Assembly: GCA_028015205.1 (NCBI GenBank) | Contig: CM051517.1 | Location: 56,047,455-56,111,454 of the forward strand | Reading direction: 5' to 3' | DNA from: Mytilisepta virgata | Lineage: Eukaryota; Mollusca; Bivalvia; Mytilida; Mytilidae | DNA length: 64,000 nucleotides | Shown here: piece by piece, positions 10,736 through 22,641 of the stretch | Position numbering within the stretch: position 1 is the first letter of the stretch | How the letters are laid out: the number at the start of each line of letters is the position of its first letter | Position numbers and translations under genes: made by a program | Notes under the pieces: generated by a model | The model's database searches: none | Seen by the model: the letters and a program-made list of their open reading frames with translations, nothing else | Told to the model about the DNA's origin: nothing

Positions 10736-12552
10736 TTGTAGGATAATATGATTTGTTACGACAAGCGGAAATAAATTTTATTTGTGATATTGATACATAT
10801 TTTAATATGATTAGACTCTTTATAGACAAAGTAACTGACACCTGTCATCTAGTATCGAATAAGCTGGGAAATTTTGTTGCCATAATCAGGCATTCAAAAT
10901 TGAAACATTTACATTGGAAAAGATAATGTCATCTCATAGGTTGTGCAGTTTTGTCTTCAAATGTCCATCTCGTTGTCAATTTCGAGAAATAAATCCTTGT
11001 ACGACTATAAGGCGTATAGATATTGTCCTGAATATTAAGCTTACTTAAAATAACATGCGACAAGCCTTGGCTTCTGACGTTATAAAGCGTCTTCTGTTTA
11101 AAGAGAAGTCTTTGATACAATATAGCTTGAAGTATTAAAGTATAAAGTTGGTAGGCTGTGTTTTAGAAAAGTTAGCTGACCTAGCAATGTACAGAAGTGT
11201 CAGTTTAAATAAATGTTGATGTGGTTCTGGGAAAATAGAAACATCCAAACCTCTGACCCAGGATTTAGATTTATAGTTAAGTACTCAAAAACCAATTTAA
11301 AAATAACAATCCAAAGACCAATGCCGTTGCCGTTGCCTGTATGAATATCTGCTCGTCTGGGCTTATAATATATAATATTAGATATAGTAAATTTATACTA
11401 GGCTGTATACGACGCATTTCAAGGAGTTACCTCTCATCAACAGCATTAAAACCGAAACATTTGGAAGACCAAAAACCAAACTTATATTAAACAAGAAGTA
11501 CTCAACCAAAAATATCGAAATAGGAAGCCAAATTTCAGCTAAGGAGATCTACCATGTGCAATACAAGGAATGAACCCTTAGTATTTCTATTATTTTTGAA
11601 TTTTGCTAAATACTGGTAATTTCTGTAACAAATCAATGAATAATCATGTTAGACAAGTCTGACGACTGGGTTGGCGAATACCCTCGGGGACCTAGGGTCA
11701 ACCAGCAGAGGCATCATCCCAGGAGTTTCAAAATAACAATCCAAAGATACTAATATTAGATACAGTAAATTTATACTATGCTGTATACGAACCCAGTTAC
11801 ATTCTATATGTACCTGTTCCAAGTCAGGACTGTATTTTCATTGGCTGTTTCTTCTTAATACTTGCATATTTCGTCTTAATATCTTCTTATAGGTCTATAC
11901 AATTATTATATTGAATATTATATTTATTTTGGGATTTGTCGTCACTTTTATTTAATTTTTGTCACATTTGTTTCTAGGATCATTCAAAGCTTGTCTCGCG
12001 GTGGAGGTTCTTGCTTCACGACAGTTAAAAAAGGTATTATTTAAACTTTTCCCGCGTTCGATCCTTTGTGATGTGGCCTCATTTATAACCGCACTATAAC
12101 ATTATATTTTCTTACGTATCCTTTGTTGAAATAACAAAGAATGTCATATTGTTGTTAAAGATTTCCTGCTTTGTAGTACAGTAGCTGTCATACATGTAAG
12201 TTGGGTTGCCAGCTGTTTTTTTCTGTGGTAAAGTTATTTTTGATAAATAATAAAATTTGCAATTTCTGAAAAGTAGGTTCGTTCCTAGGGATGCAAACCT
12301 GTTGGAATTATCTGTGTGAAGCAATAACCGACAACAAATTAATTGGCGATGTGGAACGTCAGATCGCACTCCTATATATAAAGCTGGAAACTATTGTAAA
12401 AATATTTTGTCAATTCTTTTCTTAATATTTTATTTTATTTTATTTATTTATATTTTTTTAATTTCATTACTTAAAACCATGAACTTTTTTGGAAAAAAGA
12501 CACTAGTTGTAGAATTGAAAAATTATATAGAGGCTTCATAATATCGAAAACA
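10736..12552. other. Unannotated AT-rich DNA
   Basis: No gene was recognised. A block at 11325-11400 and again at 11735-11795 repeats the words 'taatatta.ata.agtaaatttatact' and 'gctgtatacga', so there is a short local duplication. The 85-codon minus frame at 12112-12369 is not recognised. Confidence 0.35.
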
Positions 12553-12712
12553 AATGTATTAGTAATAAAACACTGATCAGTCCCTATTTTGGAATGTATT
12601 AGTAATAAAACACTGATCAGTCCCTATTTTGGAATGTATTAGTAATAAAACACTGATCAGTCCCTATTTTGGAATGTATTAGTAATAAAACACTGATCAG
12701 TCCCTGTTGTGG
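12553..12712. repeat. 40-bp minisatellite, four copies
   Basis: Units start at 12553, 12593, 12633 and 12673, beginning AATGTATTAGTAATAAAACA and ending CTGATCAGTCCCTATTTTGG. Only the last unit end differs, so the expansion is recent. Each unit contains the palindrome CTGATCAG. Confidence 0.95.
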
Positions 12713-12799
12713 ACAGACTCATGATTCAAGGATCTTTTCATATTTTACCAAAGAACAAATGGTGTCATTAATGGGGATATTTTGGGGGTTTTATTAGGA

Positions 12800-12890
12800 T
12801 GCATATGTTTGATGCACAAGATATGCAAATTTTGCCAATATACGACTTACCAGTTGTGCTCAAGGCCCAAAATGTTGAAAAACCAAAACA
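12800..12890 (+). repeat. Dispersed repeat 'TGATGCACAAG', copy
   Basis: The consensus reads TTTGATGCACAAGATGTGCA, then about 40 bases, then TGTGCTCAAGGCCTAAAATG and TTGAAAAC. Other plus-strand copies are near 26325-26460, 40215-40315 and 63935-64000. Minus-strand copies are near 16700-16780, 27840-27900 and 34640-34710. No coding capacity was seen. Confidence 0.65.
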
Positions 12891-14440
12891 ATAATAAAAA
12901 GAGTTAAGCCAAACCTACATGTATTCACGAGGGAAATGCTGTTAGCTTGCATGAAATTTAATATTTAAAGTATACATTTCGGGTTAGTATCGAAATACTA
13001 GCGAGTGACCTGGTGATACATCGGAGATTTTGAGTTCATCAGCAGAGACATCGACTAAGTAGTATGAATCTAATATCATAATGATTTTCTGAAAGAAAAA
13101 ATAGAAATCTTCTAGTATATTCAAAAGTATCTAATTAACAGACCAGTTTTTAAGTTTGAAACATTTTGTTTCTCTGTCAAAAGTTTTGTAATAAACGCGA
13201 GTCGTTGGTACATGTTGGCAAAAAAAACGCATACAAACTTTAATAAACGAAAAAAAATCATACTTAAACTTATGAAAACAACACTTTTTTTCACACCACT
13301 TCAAAACCACATGAAAGCACAGATACTTAACGCTGCTTATTATTACACTTATAAGTGTTAGCTTGTACAATGAACTACAATAATTAATTTGTCCTTATGA
13401 AATATAGAATATCACCTAATCTGTTGATCTCCGAGTCACTCGTACTTTAACACTAGATGCGTAATGATGATATAATTTTGCTTGCTGAATAATGTTAGTG
13501 GGGGGTTTCCGAAATATTTAGTAATGAAAATGTGATGACGATTCATATACACCAATAAACTCGGATTCCTTGCGTACGATGTGAATTTCGGGAATAACAT
13601 TCATCAGGTAAAGGCTTGTGACCAAAACACTGGAAAGCCAAAAAAGTAAACACAAAAATATTGTGAACAATACACCAAATTGGACTTCAACAGCTTCGGC
13701 AAAATCCAGATAAGCTACGTCATCTTTGCCTGAGGGAGTTGAAACTATTTTTTTTAGAAGAATTTAAAAAAAATGCAAACTGAAAATTTCAACTCAAGGA
13801 TTTGAAAATGTTTTCACAGCCGAGGCTATGACTACTAAGGAAGATTATATCCTCGAGGAATCGGTTTTATGAAACAAATATCGATGACACCAAATAAATA
13901 CCGATTGCTAGTGATATAATAGATTTAAAACTCGCTTAGTATCTGTGATTAGCAGCAATCAAGGTAAAAAAAAATGGGGACAGCAAATCAGATAGATAAC
14001 CCAAATGTTGCACGTGACACAAACAATAACAGCTAAAAACATCTTAGATCACGACTTGGTATGAGGGAGATACATTTGTTCTTATTTGTTGGAAAAAATA
14101 AATAACACTTGTCATCTATTTACCTTACACTATCAATTGACTATTGCGGGGTGAGATCGGTTTAACAAATGTATCTTTTAAATAGTAGCGTTCTTATAGC
14201 AAGTTTGAGTTTGCATTTTTTAGAATATTTTTTTATCATGTTTACAATCTGAAATAAAAATGAATTATAATAATGAATTGCTGTGTCAACACATTGGGAA
14301 TACCCCTGCAGGAAACTAACTATATTTATCTTCTATGGCCATTAGCACGAAATAAGTTTTGAAGTGACAGAAATTATATAGTTCTAAAATACAAAATTTC
14401 CTTCATATTGAATGTTGATTCCTTAAAACTGTATTGATTA
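12891..14440. other. Unannotated AT-rich DNA
   Basis: No gene or repeat family was recognised. A 79-codon minus frame (13131-13370) is Cys-, Phe- and Lys-rich and is probably chance. Confidence 0.35.
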
Positions 14441-14995
14441 TAGAAAATTTAAATTCTAAAACCCTTATTGCGAATATAATCATAGTGCATGACAGCAGTG
14501 TATAAAATTGAAAAATGAAAGAGGAGTTTATGGGACAAAATTAACCTTATTGTGCATCTCCATAATTATGATGCATAACAATACTGTATAGAAATAAAGT
14601 ACTTAAATTGAAAAATAAAACAGGAGTTTACGTCACAAGTTTTAATTGACAATTTCCCAAATTTTTTCCCTGTGGACCCCAATTTTAGAAAATTAAAATT
14701 CCAAACTCTCATTGCGCATATACATATGGTGCATGACAATACCGTTTAGAATAAAATGCTTAAATTGATAAATGAAAGAGGAGTTTACGTCACAAGATTA
14801 AGTTACAGTTTTCGAAGTTCGACCAAAGTTTAGAAAATCAAAATTCTAAAACCTTATTGCATATGTCCAGATGGCAATCATTCTATATAGAGATTAAATT
14901 CCTAAACCAAAAAGTGAAGGAGGAATTGATGTCACAAGACAGACAGAGACAATCGCTATATCCCCGAACTTTCTTCGAAAGTGTGGGAATATTTA
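14440..14995 (+). repeat. About 150-bp tandem-repeat element, locus 1
   Basis: Four diverged units share 'aa.ttctaaaa.c.tattgc', 'atacagt/catgaca', 'atactgtatagaa.taaa' and 'gaaagaggagttta.gtcaca'. The array ends at 14936-14992 with ACAGACAGAGACAATCGC and a hairpin CCCGAACTTTC-TTC-GAAAGTGTGGG. The same family is found at 56290-56710 (same strand) and 61270-61850 (opposite strand). Confidence 0.8.
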
Positions 14996-15525
14996 GATTG
15001 GATTAATATCCTGTATCGCCAATAAATAAGTGTAAGGCTGTAACAGGCATATTCACATCAAGACTATTCAGAGTTCCGTTTCAGAAATATTTCTGATTTT
15101 ATAGTGTTGTATATAACAGAGAAAATTGTAGTTATAAACGTGACCCTCAAAAGCATACAGTTGATTCTGTAATGAATTGAATTCATTTGCACCGAAATAC
15201 TAGAATAAATATATCATCGCACAAAAACACACGAAAATTCTTTTATAATATCGAAATAAAAACTTTAGCAGGTTGATAGTTCAGATGATAGCAAACAGAA
15301 AAGAGATACTTTTGATTCCTTTTTAGCCGCTTGGGTCAAGACTAAAATTATTTACGGTTACAAATCAGTAGAATAAAATATTAATCACACACTATATACT
15401 AGTAAATATACAATCATTGTATTTACAAGATAACTTTAATCTAAAGTTCGGAGATTTAGGCATTCTTTTCACAACCGTGATGAATTCATCAACGTTGACG
15501 ACTACAATATCCCAGCAGAGAGTGA

Positions 15526-15780
15526 AAATATTTGACAAAAAAACTATATTTCACAAAACCGTTTATGGAATCATTACATGTATATGAACCATGTACATTT
15601 TTTCTAAAAAATAGAAATCAGCATTCTGTTCAAGTTGTGCTTTGTTTTATGGTAAACAACACATTGTACTGCACAAGGACAAATGTAGCCATGTTAACTC
15701 CAAATCTCAAAGGTAAAACTCCTGACAAAGTTTCAATTGAATCGAAGGAAGTCACCAAGCGATTGTCCAATGTGTAAGCC
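15526..15780 (+). CDS. Candidate exon, unrecognised protein
   Basis: An open frame of about 84 codons ends at a stop (15775) that overlaps a good donor, AATGT|GTAAGC (15774). Upstream, a pyrimidine run and AAAAATAG (to 15614) form a possible acceptor, giving a 159-bp exon at 15615-15773. The peptide is balanced in composition (for example VQVVLCFMVNNTLYC, then LKGKTPDKVSIESKEV) and is less AT-driven than most frames here. I do not recognise the family and see no neighbouring exon. It may equally be a chance frame in unique DNA. Confidence 0.25.
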
Positions 15781-16690
15781 GGAAAATTTTATCAGTAAAA
15801 AAGGAAATTTATAACGGAAATTTAATTGAAAACATTTGCTGTCGTATACTGTTTGTGGATGTAACTAATATTTTTTCCAAATCCTAAGTTATCCAATATT
15901 AGATGTTGCATCAATGTTCAATCCTTTTGTATATTATGTTATTGATGTTTAGCCTATATCCTTACATTTTTGTACATAATAGATTAATTTTTGACAAAAA
16001 GTTCTTACATGCAAGGAACAGCGATGTTCTTTTCGAAGTCTTTCTACGGCAAGTTCGTAAACGAAGAAAACTTCATGAGGCTTCTTAACAATGGCTTTAT
16101 CGGAATAGTTCCAAGAAGTTCAACATCAAATACTATTGAAAAGGCCATTCAATGGACTAAATAAAGATACAGTTGAAACACATTCTGACCGAGACAGGTC
16201 AGTCATTCTAAAACTTAATTAATTTGTGTTTCCATTGTGCACTTAAGAATATTTTTGTAGCATTTTTGAAGATTTTTAAGTATAAAAATATTGTCATACG
16301 TTCACCGCAATCGTGTAACTGTACAAGCTGACAAAGCTACTAACAACACACTTTTTTTTTCTAAAAGGTCCTAAAATAGTTCAACCCATCCACACCCTTA
16401 TTTGCCTGTCCCGTTTATCAATATATCATTTTTATGCATAGAACACGTTTCTTCTTACGTTCTTGCTTACAGCAGTTAAGATGCACTTACGAGCTGAAAT
16501 GATACTGAACATATCATTTCGGGGTTCCCAATGTTTCAAAGGATGTTCATTTTTTTTACAATGTAGTTACGTGTTTTTGACAAAAAATTACCAGAAATTT
16601 CTAAGACTCTTCCTTTTGATGCAGAGGTAACCCTTAGCTGAATTTGGATTCCTGTTTGTTTTAATTGTTTTAATGGTTGTGCTTATCTGT
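15781..16690. other. Unannotated AT-rich DNA
   Basis: No gene or repeat was recognised apart from short chance frames. Confidence 0.35.
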
Positions 16691-16694
16691 TCAT

Positions 16695-16785
16695 CATTGT
16701 ATCTTTAACCAGATTTCCAACATTTTGATCTCGAGCACTGCTGATGAGTTGTCAGTCAACGAAATGGCCATACAGTGCATCAATT
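16695..16785 (-). repeat. Dispersed repeat 'TGATGCACAAG', inverted copy
   Basis: Contains CCAACATTTTGATCTCGAGCAC and a downstream TACAGTGCATCAA, the reverse complement of the family described at 12800. Diverged. Confidence 0.5.
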
Positions 16786-16875
16786 TTATTCGGTATTTTG
16801 TGATACGTTTTATTAAAACCTTTTTGAGTCTCTACCTTGTACATCTGTACAACGTCATCTAAACCATCGTAGTTT

Positions 16876-17156
16876 TTAAGGTGGTACCTAACACTACAGG
16901 GAGATAACTCTGTAAAATCAGCTAAACGTTTTTATAACGTTGTCTTATTAAGGGAATATTAAGCTTTTCAATGATCAATATTAGTGTTTGTCAAACTGCT
17001 ATACAATCAGTGTAATTTTTCTGATGAATTGGTTGGTTTAAATGTTTTGAAATTTTAAAATTGTTGTCAATAGGTCAAAGTAAATACTTTGTCAAAATTT
17101 TATGAAAATTAAACGAGCCAAATTAATTTTAGTGAAAGTGTTGGGTACCACCTTAA
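16876..17156 (+). mobile_element. MITE family 2, copy 1 (TTAA-bounded)
   Basis: The ends are TTAAGGTGGTACCTAACACT and AGTGTTGGGTACCACCTTAA, near-perfect 20-base inverted repeats. At 281 bp with no coding sequence, the interior (GGGAGATAACTCTGTAAAA, AATTAAACGAGCCAAAT) matches the inverted copy at 62308-62589. TTAA at both ends fits a TTAA-targeting transposase, although the terminus reads GG rather than the CCY typical of piggyBac. Confidence 0.9.
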
Positions 17157-17299
17157 GCTAAGAACGTATACTCTGTTATTCTGACTTGCTAAAAGACGAC
17201 AGGAAGGCTTAGTTTTTCTGGTAACCGAGAGTTCCAGGGTTTATATACAGCTTAGTTTCAAGTATTGACTTATCATCGTGAACAGTGTTGTAAATGGAG

Positions 17300-17365
17300 C
17301 AGAATATATTTACCCTTCCAGAGCGTCTGAGGTCATTTTCAGTTTAAATCTACGGTTTGCAATAT
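17300..17365 (+). repeat. Dispersed repeat 'TACCCTTCC'
   Basis: TTTACCCTTCCAGAGCGTCT followed by GAGGTCATTTTCAG marks a family whose other copies are near 20815-20870, 21960-22060 and 32400-32520. Only short, diverged pieces are visible here. Confidence 0.5.
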
Positions 17366-17529
17366 GAAATCTAGTCAATGTATATTTTCTTTTTGTTGCA
17401 ATTGCATTTTCCCACTCTTTTTTTAGTGTTGAATTTCCATTGTCGGATTCTTTTCTGAGTATTCTATTTTTCGATATTTGCTTTTTTAAAGTAATTTTTA
17501 TTCACTTCTGATTAATGTTTTGGCAGTAA

Positions 17530-20130
17530 AAAAAATTACAAGGAAACAGCATGTTTAAAAAATCTCAAACGGAAATAGTCTTTGACGGTCGTGTGATGAC
17601 ATCTGACAACATTTCCGCGCACAAATATATTGTCTTTTTATTGACTCTATTTCATGTTCATGTCGACCTTAATTACCGTCCTTATTTGTACTTTAATGTC
17701 TATTTTGAAATATCTACGATTCCAAGGAAAAAATCATCTAGATGAACGATAATTTTCTCCGAATAAACCATAAGCGTGAAAATGTGCAGTGCATATTTAG
17801 GAATTGTAAACTACTAAGATATCTAATTTTTACAACATACAATTTTCAAAAATAAAAATAAAATATAATAAAATTGTCTTCTGTAAAATTAAAATTTATC
17901 TAATTTATTTTTACCAAATAAGAAGATTCCTTTATTAAAACCGGAATGCTAAATATCTTGGCCGTGCCTTGTCTGTAGCATAATAGGGCATGTATATAAG
18001 GGAATATGGCAAGAAAAGAAACCTTTTTCGTTTGTTTTTAAATTAAGGAAATCTAGAAATCTACTGTTTACAGTCGGTCGAATTTTAGTGTTTTAGAGGC
18101 TTTTTAAAACGATTTCTTCATTGTCTTTATAAATTCTAAAATTAATTAAATCTTGTTTCTAGTCGCAATTTTAGCTGAAGCAAATTATATTGAAGACTTG
18201 TGTTAAAGTTCAAAGTAGGAGAATTAAAAATCAAAATTAATTTCGTGGACAAGATATTACATAGTTATAAGCCACAATCTAAAATCTAATAGAGTGGTGG
18301 AGATGAAGCAAAATTCATAAGAATATGAAAGAAAATGAGAGCAAAATGCTAACTTCGTAAAATATACATGTACCAAAATATTACCTAATAAATTTCTGGA
18401 AACTATAAATACTAAAAATTACAAAATATGGTTGGAATACTTGAACTATGAAAAGCACATTATAATATGAATTTACGTACGTCCTACGCACACAGACCTC
18501 CTCATCCATATATGTAGATGGAACATTCAAAATTCCAAAAAAAAAAACTTGAAACACCTGCGTATGTAAAAACCAGTCAAATTTTAGAAAATATTTCTTC
18601 GCCTGAAAGTTAAATTCAAATTTTTTGAAAAATAGAACGTAAATCTGTTAGGTTCATTTTTTAATTGGGAATTAACACATAATCAGGTAATTTATTTTTC
18701 TTTTATCATTTACTTATTAAATAATTTGATTCATATATCCTCAATAAACGCTCTTAGTCATTAAAAATATTCTTATAATATACAAAAAGAAAAATATATT
18801 TTGGACTGAGAAACTAGAAAAAGAATGGCATTTGAAAATAATTTATAATTCATAAGAAATTTTTTTCACCAACATGATCATATACATATCTCATGAAGGC
18901 ATTGAGAAAAAATAGATTAAGATGTGATACCTGCAAGCTGATCTGGTTTTCTCTAGACCTTTATCATGAAGTATTTTGGCTAATGTACGTTATTTCAAAT
19001 AGCTTGGTCAACGCTCCTGTTGTGTCGAGTGGCTGATATTTAGAATATTTGTATGCAGAAAACTTGATAAGAAATGTTTTGTACTGTTGGAAAATGATTT
19101 TCTCAGATCCACAACTTTTTTTTTTTCAAGCTACGTGACCTGATATATATAACTGTTGATAAATTTGTGTCAGTTCATATTAAGGTCGGGTCAAATTTGT
19201 TCGACACCACAGTCATGTTATATTTGGCTGATTTCTGTGTCTCCAAAACATTATGTATTTGTAGTCAGGATTTCTGTCTCCAAGACTGTCTTCTATACTA
19301 CCCCCTAAATATTCTTGTTCATTTTCAAACATGTCATTTTATGCTGTTGTGTTAAAAAGATTAATTTTGTTTTAATTGATAACATAATTTCAAATCTTGG
19401 GAAGAAATGTGTTATGCATTATTCATTGTTACATGTACGTGTATGCAACGAATATAGTCCACTATGAAAACATGTACGATATATTAATAACAATCTCTAC
19501 ACTTTTAAGGACCACAACTGGCTTCAAATAAACGTCTTTTTCCTTTGTCTTTTCTAAAACAGAAGGTGTATCTTTGAAATTATGTTCAAACTTTGTTCCT
19601 AAACATAAACAAATAGTATTCATAGAAAAAAATCAATTTTGTGGAAATTATAAACTCTTCAGGTAATTTTGTTTAAGAGCAAAATTTGAAGATAGTATAA
19701 TTTTATTTTCATTTTCTTTATAAAGTATTTTGGACACCGTAAAATGCTTTAGAGATCGTTTGTTTCAACCAATCTGTTTAATATATAAATAAATCAATCA
19801 ATTAAAAAAAAAATAATTAAAGCAAATGCCTTAAGTATCCAGTATTATAAACACTTTTTATAAATATTTGAACATGATTTAAATTGCGCATTAAAATCCA
19901 GAAGATTTTCTGCTAATTGAATAATTTTAAACTTTTATTCATTAATATTTTCTTTATTTATTTTCTGTTCTTTTTTATTTTCTTTAACATGATTCGTTAA
20001 AACATTCCTTGCTTTAAATAAAATATTTTTATGCACGTAGCATTTTGAAAGTTTCAACAGAGCTACAGTTTCCAGTAATTTTCTAATTTTACCTGCAATT
20101 AATAATATTTTGCTTTCTTTATAAATTTTC
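17530..20130 (+). repeat. Paralogous segment 1 (old duplication)
   Basis: Several collinear blocks are shared with 21125-24480: 17540-17640 (AAGGAAACAGCATG, CTCAAACGGAAATAGTCTTT, ACATTTCCGCGC) with 21128-21222; 18245-18450 with 22471-22750; 18550-18720 (GCGTATGTAAAA.C.A.TCAAATTTTA and onwards) with 22845-22985; 19380-19500 with 23575-23650; 19540-19660 (ACAGAAGGTGTATCTTTGAA) with 23810-23945; 19825-20040 with 24095-24310. Conservation is about equal in all blocks and has no coding pattern, so this looks like an old segmental duplication or a long dispersed repeat. Confidence 0.65.
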
Positions 20131-20876
20131 AGTGATTACGATACTGTTTAGAAATATGATATGATGTATAAAAATGACTACAATATATGTACATATATAT
20201 AGTTCCAACATTAAATAAATAAAAAAGTAAATACACACAACCAAAATATTTTGAAGATTTTGTTTTTGCAAATTCTAGATAATTTAGTTAAATGATTAAT
20301 TTTTAGACATTATCTAAAATAATTATACTAATCTAAAATGTATTTGCAAAGAATAAATTTATATTTAAACGGACACGTCTGTGTGTAAAATATTTAATCT
20401 TAAGGATGTTTAAAAGTATATGAACATTTTTCGCTTTTTAATGATTTTTTTTTATCAAACTAGGTAGGAAGTTTTGATAAATAGATGCTAAAACTGGGTA
20501 AAAGTTTATACTGGTAGTTGTTGCTTATCTTTGACGTCCGTACATCCACTTCAAAGTTTAAGCACAATTATTTCTTGTTATTGGTCAAAAATAAAATTTA
20601 ATTTTCCCTATTGATATTATTGATTTAAGTTTTGGGAGGCGTTATTATCACTTAAACCCATTTATTCATCTCGCCAATGCTTTATGGTTTTCATAACTTT
20701 TTTATTGATCGGTATGAAATTTCTTTTTTCAAAAATTACTCCCGTGGTTATATTTAAGGTCTTTGCTGAATTTGACAATTCAACGGACTTTCACACTGGC
20801 AATATTTCTAGTGCCGTTGATGGAACCGAATATGTTTACCCTTCCAAAGCACATAATCTCTTCACCTTCCCCAATC

Positions 20877-20902
20877 TTTTTTTTTGGGGGGGGGGGGGGG
20901 GG
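20877..20902. repeat. T9 followed by G17 run
   Basis: Nine T and then 17 consecutive G, flanked by ordinary sequence. Such a run can form G-quadruplexes and is also prone to sequencing or replication slippage. It creates artificial Gly-rich open frames on the plus strand. Confidence 0.95.
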
Positions 20903-21384
20903 ATTTCACATTACAAGTGCTGAAGATTTGCATTCTCTATTCTCGTTGATATTTATATTTCTAGGCTGGGTTACTTGTTTGCTTTGCCGTGGACTTTTTA
21001 TTTCCCTCGTCGACATGTTTTCTGGGTATATGTATGTCAATGTCTTGCCTTTAACAGAATTTTTTCTATCACATCTGATTAATATTTTCACAAATATTTT
21101 ACATTTTAGTTCTGTGAGTAAAATATTACAAGGAAACTGAATGTAAATATTCTCAAACAGAAATTGTCTTTGTGATAATATCTGAAAACATTTCCGCGCC
21201 CAGTTATATTGTCTTTTCATATTTTTTTTTATCTTTTTTATTTTGTGTCCATATTGAGCTCATTGGTTCTTAATGGTATTTTAGAATATCTACAGTTCCC
21301 TCGAAAATCATATAAATTACCGAAACAGTTCTCAAAACACATATCTTGAATCTTGAAGTTATGAATACTAAGACACGATTTTAC

Positions 21385-21540
21385 AGATAACAGGAATGGG
21401 CAACGATAATGTAACAATCAATCAACGCCACCCAACAGACAGAACCCAGGATAATAAAAAACAAGAAAGACCACAAAATACAAACATAAACACAATAGAG
21501 AGTCAGGATGGTCTAACTTAGTATATTTTTGTTTTTGTCA
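21385..21540 (-). repeat. Dispersed repeat, copy 2 of 3
   Basis: Shares 'caccca acagacagaac', 'agaccacaaaa.acaaacataa' and 'agtcagga.' with 32575-32725 and, more distantly, with 3860-4030. Confidence 0.6.
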
Positions 21541-21552
21541 TCATTATTATTA

Positions 21553-21762
21553 TTATTTGTTTGATTTTTGACAAATTCCTAAATCTCTGGGGTTTATTTC
21601 TTGTCCTTCATCATGCACATAGTCATGATAGTGTATATTCGGGAATAGGACATGATCAGATTCAAAGGATTCACCTTCTGTCTCCATTAAAAAGTCAGAT
21701 AAAAGGGAACAACAAATAAATGTTAATTTTAGTCTTAATAAGATAAATCTAGAGATCTCCAT
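21553..21762 (-). CDS. Exon-like frame inside a dispersed repeat
   Basis: A 69-codon frame ends in an acidic, His/Tyr-rich tail: GESFESDHVLFPN then IHYHDYVHDEGQEINPRD. On the minus strand it is preceded by a pyrimidine-rich tract and GGAGACAG, which fits a splice acceptor just before AAGGTGAATCC. The same junction (pyrimidines, ACAG, AAGGTG.ATC) occurs on the plus strand at about 19560 and 23820, where the frames diverge and soon stop. The longer shared context (for example TTTTATTATCT, TTTATGTAGACATAAT) shows that this is one dispersed sequence family. It may be a mobile-element exon or a chance frame; no function is assigned. Confidence 0.3.
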   Translation of the reverse strand: MEISRFILLRLKLTFICCSLLSDFLMETEGESFESDHVLFPNIHYHDYVHDEGQEINPRDLGICQKSNK

Positions 21763-22515
21763 TATGTCTACATAAATAGATAATAAAACGCATAACAGAA
21801 AAGGTCAGGAAACAACGCCATTAACATTTAAATTTTGTTTTATAATTAATTTCATATTCTTTAAATTTACCCTTTACATTAAAAAAAAATGTTTTTAAAG
21901 CAGCAGAATTAGAACAACTTTTCAATAAATAAGCATTGCCCTGTAAATTCCGATTTCAAAATTGACATGCCTACCCTTCCGAAGCACCTGGTGTCACTCT
22001 CAGTTTTTGGTGAGATTTCAGTTTGCTAGTGCTTTAGTTTTATTCTTTTAGTTATACGTGTATCCCTGGGGCATTTGTTTGTTATGTTCCATTCTCATGA
22101 CTTTATCTTTTCCTTTTGATTTCGAATTAATTAAGGGACTTTTCCCACTGTTTTGTCGCTTTCATATTCTTTTGCCGACATGTATGTCTTATATGCAGTC
22201 CTCTAGGCTGAACATGTGTGAATTCAAATCCATAAACCGAAACACTGTAGAGCCAATTAAAATGCAAATACAACCAAAAAAATGTAAGCATAAATCCATT
22301 GAACGACAGTACTATATATGCATAAAAGACAGCCTTCATTTATCTTTTAAAGTAAATGGATCTACGTTGATTGTCACCATCTTAATTGATGCAAGTTACA
22401 CAGAAAACTTATTTTAACGGACTCTTCTTATTCAAATTATGAGAATAAGAGCCAGTGGTAGTTTTATTTTTGACAAGATATTACATGAATTTAAGCTCAA
22501 TCTAAACGATTGCTG

Positions 22516-22641
22516 TCAAACCTGCTTTAAAGGGCACCTCTATAAAGCACATCACTTTCTATAACAAAGTATGTAAACTTATATAAATACATTAAGGGCA
22601 CTTTTTCTGGTCCCTTGGGTGCCCTTTATAGACAGGTTTGA
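22516..22641 (+). mobile_element. MITE family 3
   Basis: The left end TCAAACCTGCTTTAAAGGGC and the right end GCCCTTTATAGACAGGTTTGA (last base 22641) form inverted repeats of over 20 bases with few mismatches, enclosing about 80 bp. The element is absent from the matching point of segment 1 (near 18350), so it is a clean insertion into segment 2. Confidence 0.85.

Noticed and set aside
12553..12712. Possible CRISPR array (40-bp repeats)
   Set aside because: Head-to-tail identical units without spacers; a minisatellite.
20684..21140. Gly-rich 79- and 125-codon plus-strand frames
   Set aside because: Both are held open by the T9G17 homopolymer; the flanks belong to a dispersed repeat.
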